Shown here piece after piece: positions 4,377-5,917 of a DNA stretch of 5,917 nt. Origin of the DNA: Eubacterium sp. (GTDB taxonomy: Bacteria; Bacillota; Clostridia; Oscillospirales; Acutalibacteraceae); contig JAIDVA010000110.1 of NCBI GenBank assembly GCA_029059925.1, positions 1 to 5,917 on the forward strand, written 5' to 3'. The position numbers and the translations under genes were made by a program. Each line of letters opens with the position of its first letter. Positions within the stretch are counted from its first letter, which is position 1. The notes under the pieces are model-generated. The model searched no databases. It was not told the DNA's origin and saw nothing but the letters and a program-made list of their open reading frames with translations.

Positions 4377-5408
4377 TTAAATCAATTCGCTTATCACGGC
4401 GTTCGATACTAACATTCCTTGCTTTGTGAGGAATATTCTTTTATCATCTTCGCCCAACAATCCCATTTTTACAAATCTGTTGTAATCCTTTTTTATAAGT
4501 GCTTTATCAATCCCTTTGTTCAGTCTGAGACCGAGCATAATTTTTTCTTCTTCCGTTCCGCCGATACCATCATCAATAATATTAAAATTTTTATCGTAAT
4601 AAAAACGTTTTCCGTTCCAAAGGGAATGTGCGCTTGCACCAAGTCCGAGATATTCGTCAAGCTGCCAGTATTTCAGATTGTGCCTGCTTTCAAAACCGGG
4701 TTTTGAAAAATTACTGATTTCATATTGATTAAAACCAAGCCTTTTCAGTGAAGCTATTGTTTTTAAATACATATCGCAGACAGTATCTTCGTCAGGCAGT
4801 GCAAGTCTGTCACGCATTTTAAAGAATTTTGTGCCTTCTTCAATCTTCAGCAAATATGCACTGATGTGTGTAACCTGCATTTTGTCAATAAATTCAAAGG
4901 TTTCGGCAAGGCTGTCAGTAGTCTGCTTGGGTGTACCGAGCATAACGTCAAGGCTTATGTTGGTGATACCTGCTTTTTTTGCATCGCTGACTGCTTTTGC
5001 AACCTCGTTTTGACCCGCAACCCTGCCGAGTGCAAAGCGTTCTTCATTTCTTGCACTCTGCATTCCAAGGCTTATTCTGTTCACACCGAATGCGGCATAA
5101 TCCTCAAAATCTCTTTCAAGATTTTTTGATGGGTTGCATTCCATTGTTATTTCACAGTTATCAGCAATATTAAACTGCTCTTTTGCAGTGCTTATGATTT
5201 TGCCGATTAAACGGCTGTCAATGATTGACGGTGTACCGCCACCGAAATATATTGTGTCAAAGCTGCCGTTGTATTTTTTTATTTCATCGCATAGACGTTC
5301 AACGTATTTTTCTGCAAGCGCACTGTCATACTTAACACTGTAAAAATCGCAGTAAGGGCACTTGGAACGACAAAAAGGAATGTGAAAATATAAGCCTGCT
5401 TTTTTCAA
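4377..5408 (-). CDS. hemW: HemW-like radical SAM protein
   Basis: This cytoplasmic radical SAM protein is of the HemW type, a heme-binding protein implicated in heme delivery and commonly misannotated as oxygen-independent coproporphyrinogen III oxidase (HemN). The 4Fe-4S cluster motif is C13-x3-C17-x2-C20 in IPFCRSKCPYCDFYS. GGGTPS is at 56-61. The HNxxYW heme-binding motif of HemW is R-H243-N-L-K-Y-W248, followed by LGLGASAHS. A HemW C-terminal helical domain starts at about 285. I chose TTG at 5408 (343 aa): AGGAG (5421-5417) lies 8 bases upstream and the protein then begins MKKAGLYFHIPFC, as in relatives. The in-frame GTG at 5426 has no ribosome binding site and would almost coincide with the transcript start. 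The acetyltransferase gene follows after 4 bases. True HemN is less likely because of the HNxxYW motif and the short N-terminus. Confidence 0.92.
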   Translation of the reverse strand: MKKAGLYFHIPFCRSKCPYCDFYSVKYDSALAEKYVERLCDEIKKYNGSFDTIYFGGGTPSIIDSRLIGKIISTAKEQFNIADNCEITMECNPSKNLERDFEDYAAFGVNRISLGMQSARNEERFALGRVAGQNEVAKAVSDAKKAGITNISLDVMLGTPKQTTDSLAETFEFIDKMQVTHISAYLLKIEEGTKFFKMRDRLALPDEDTVCDMYLKTIASLKRLGFNQYEISNFSKPGFESRHNLKYWQLDEYLGLGASAHSLWNGKRFYYDKNFNIIDDGIGGTEEEKIMLGLRLNKGIDKALIKKDYNRFVKMGLLGEDDKRIFLTKQGMLVSNAVISELI

Positions 5409-5435
5409 ATCATCAACTCCTGTCACAACAATGAT

Positions 5436-5441
5436 ATTATA
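5436..5441 (-). promoter_or_regulatory. Probable -10 box of hemW
   Basis: TATAAT is read on the - strand, giving a start near 5429 and a leader of about 20 bases before the TTG start. A TTGACT lies only 13 bases upstream, too close to be a normal -35 box, so the -35 element is unclear. Confidence 0.5.
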
Positions 5442-5456
5442 CTATCTGCCTGAAAG

Positions 5457-5714
5457 TCAATCTAAATAATAATCAAAATACTTTAATAATTCATTTGGGG
5501 AGGCTTTAAGACATTTACAAAAGCAGGCAAATTCATAGTCCGTAACCTGGCGTTGATTTTTTTCAATTTTACTTATCATTTGCTGGTCTATGTTAACATT
5601 CATAAGCTGCATTTTTGCTGCAAGTTCACCTTGTGACAGTCCTTCTTTTTTTCTGTACTCTGCAACCATTTTGCCGACAATGTTTTTATTTCCATTGAAT
5701 ACGATTTGTTTCAT
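5457..5714 (-). CDS. XRE family (Cro/CI-type) helix-turn-helix repressor
   Basis: This 85-aa DNA-binding protein is almost entirely one HTH_3-type domain. The helix-turn-helix region runs over YRKKEGLSQGELAAKM (about 20-35) and continues to QQMISKIEKNQRQVTDYE (44-61). The loop LMNVNID lengthens the usual spacing between the two helices, as in a subgroup of clostridial XRE proteins. There is no sensor domain, so it acts alone or with a partner. Two ATGs lie in tandem (5717 and 5714). AAAGG (5726-5722) is 7 bases from the second and 4 from the first, so 5714 is favoured. It is divergent from a lipoprotein gene, and the shared region carries two matching operator-like palindromes. Autoregulation and control of the lipoprotein are likely. 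The stop lies 16 bases from the hemW -10 box. Confidence 0.85.
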   Translation of the reverse strand: MKQIVFNGNKNIVGKMVAEYRKKEGLSQGELAAKMQLMNVNIDQQMISKIEKNQRQVTDYEFACFCKCLKASPNELLKYFDYYLD

Positions 5715-5725
5715 CATATCACCTT

Positions 5726-5742
5726 TACGTTATATTAACGTA
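5726..5742 (+). promoter_or_regulatory. Operator-like palindrome O1
   Basis: TACGTTATATTAACGTA is a 7-3-7 inverted repeat. It abuts the -35 box of the lipoprotein promoter (5743) and overlaps the ribosome binding site region of the divergent XRE gene. It matches O2 (5772-5788) at 14 of 17 positions. Confidence 0.7.
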
Positions 5743-5771
5743 TTGACAATATCATATAATCGTGTTATAAT
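5743..5771 (+). promoter_or_regulatory. Consensus sigma-A promoter of the lipoprotein gene
   Basis: TTGACA (5743-5748) and TATAAT (5766-5771) are both perfect and separated by 17 bases. Transcription should begin near 5778, inside O2. Such a strong promoter, boxed in by two operator copies, suggests tight repression with strong output when released. Confidence 0.88.
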
Positions 5772-5788
5772 TACGTCACATTAGCGTA
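5772..5788 (+). promoter_or_regulatory. Operator-like palindrome O2
   Basis: TACGTCACATTAGCGTA is an imperfect copy of O1 in the same register. It begins directly after the -10 box and covers the expected start site. The O1 and O2 centres are 46 bases apart. Confidence 0.65.
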
Positions 5789-5813
5789 TATCGATGAAAA
5801 AAGGAGAGTTATT

Positions 5814-5917
5814 ATGAAAAAAATTTTATATTTATTATTGATTGTTATTATGATAGCAACAATATTAACGGGGTGTTTTTCAAAAAAATCAACAAATTAT
5901 TCTAGTAACAATAATAA
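5814..5917 (+). CDS. Lipoprotein of unknown function, 5' part only
   Basis: The gene is cut by the window end; 34 complete codons are visible. The product begins MKKILYLLL, has a hydrophobic stretch to about residue 19, then the lipobox L-T-G-C with Cys21. This is a type II signal peptide, so the mature protein is lipid-anchored outside the membrane. The visible mature part is Ser/Asn/Lys-rich (FSKKSTNYSSNNN), typical of a flexible linker. AAGGAG (5801-5806) lies 7 bases before the ATG. It has its own consensus promoter and two operator-like sites, and is divergent from the XRE repressor. The functional domain lies outside the window. Confidence 0.85.
   Translation, partial: MKKILYLLLIVIMIATILTGCFSKKSTNYSSNNN

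Noticed and set aside
4419..5343. Several + strand open frames of 60-95 aa opposite hemW
   Set aside because: They are antisense shadows of hemW, rich in Cys, Phe and Ser, with no ribosome binding sites.

Overview
The window looks like chromosome of a low-GC, anaerobic Firmicute of the class Clostridia, probably the Ruminococcaceae/Oscillospiraceae part. The evidence is the AT-rich sequence, strong AGGAGG-type ribosome binding sites, a DUF4250 small protein, a PerR-like regulator next to a reverse-type rubrerythrin, and a HemW-like radical SAM protein. This placement is inferred from gene content, not from a marker gene.

Left part (1-1270, + strand): a 58-aa DUF4250 protein, then a peroxide-stress unit. 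That unit is a sigma-A promoter with a perfect 15-bp Per-box-like palindrome at its start site, a PerR-type Fur-family repressor, and a rubrerythrin with its rubredoxin domain at the N-terminus. The likely logic is that peroxide oxidises PerR, repression lifts, and more PerR and more peroxide-reducing rubrerythrin are made.

Middle (about 1214-3362): a small integrated element of about 2.1 kb sits inside the 3' end of the rubrerythrin gene. It carries a tyrosine integrase, now broken by an apparent 1-base deletion, and one passenger gene on the opposite strand encoding a HEAT-repeat-like protein. The displaced original 3' end of rubrerythrin, followed by what looks like its original terminator, lies just right of the element (3355-3456). 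The left junction supplies a synonymous replacement tail and a new terminator, so rubrerythrin stays intact. The crossover falls inside the codons of the last diiron-ligand motif, ExxH. This is the main discovery in the window.

Right part (3457-5714, - strand): read right to left, there is an XRE-type repressor, hemW, a GNAT acetyltransferase 4 bases after hemW, then two small overlapping unknown genes (52 and 85 aa). A 13-bp hairpin separates the acetyltransferase from the small genes. It has the form of a terminator, and its 3' arm contains the ribosome binding site of the first small gene.

Far right (5715-5917): a strong + strand promoter drives a lipoprotein gene that runs off the window. 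Two near-identical 17-bp operator-like palindromes flank this promoter, one of them also overlapping the leader of the divergent XRE gene. They are the natural candidate sites for that repressor. No tRNA, rRNA, CRISPR array or known riboswitch was recognised.
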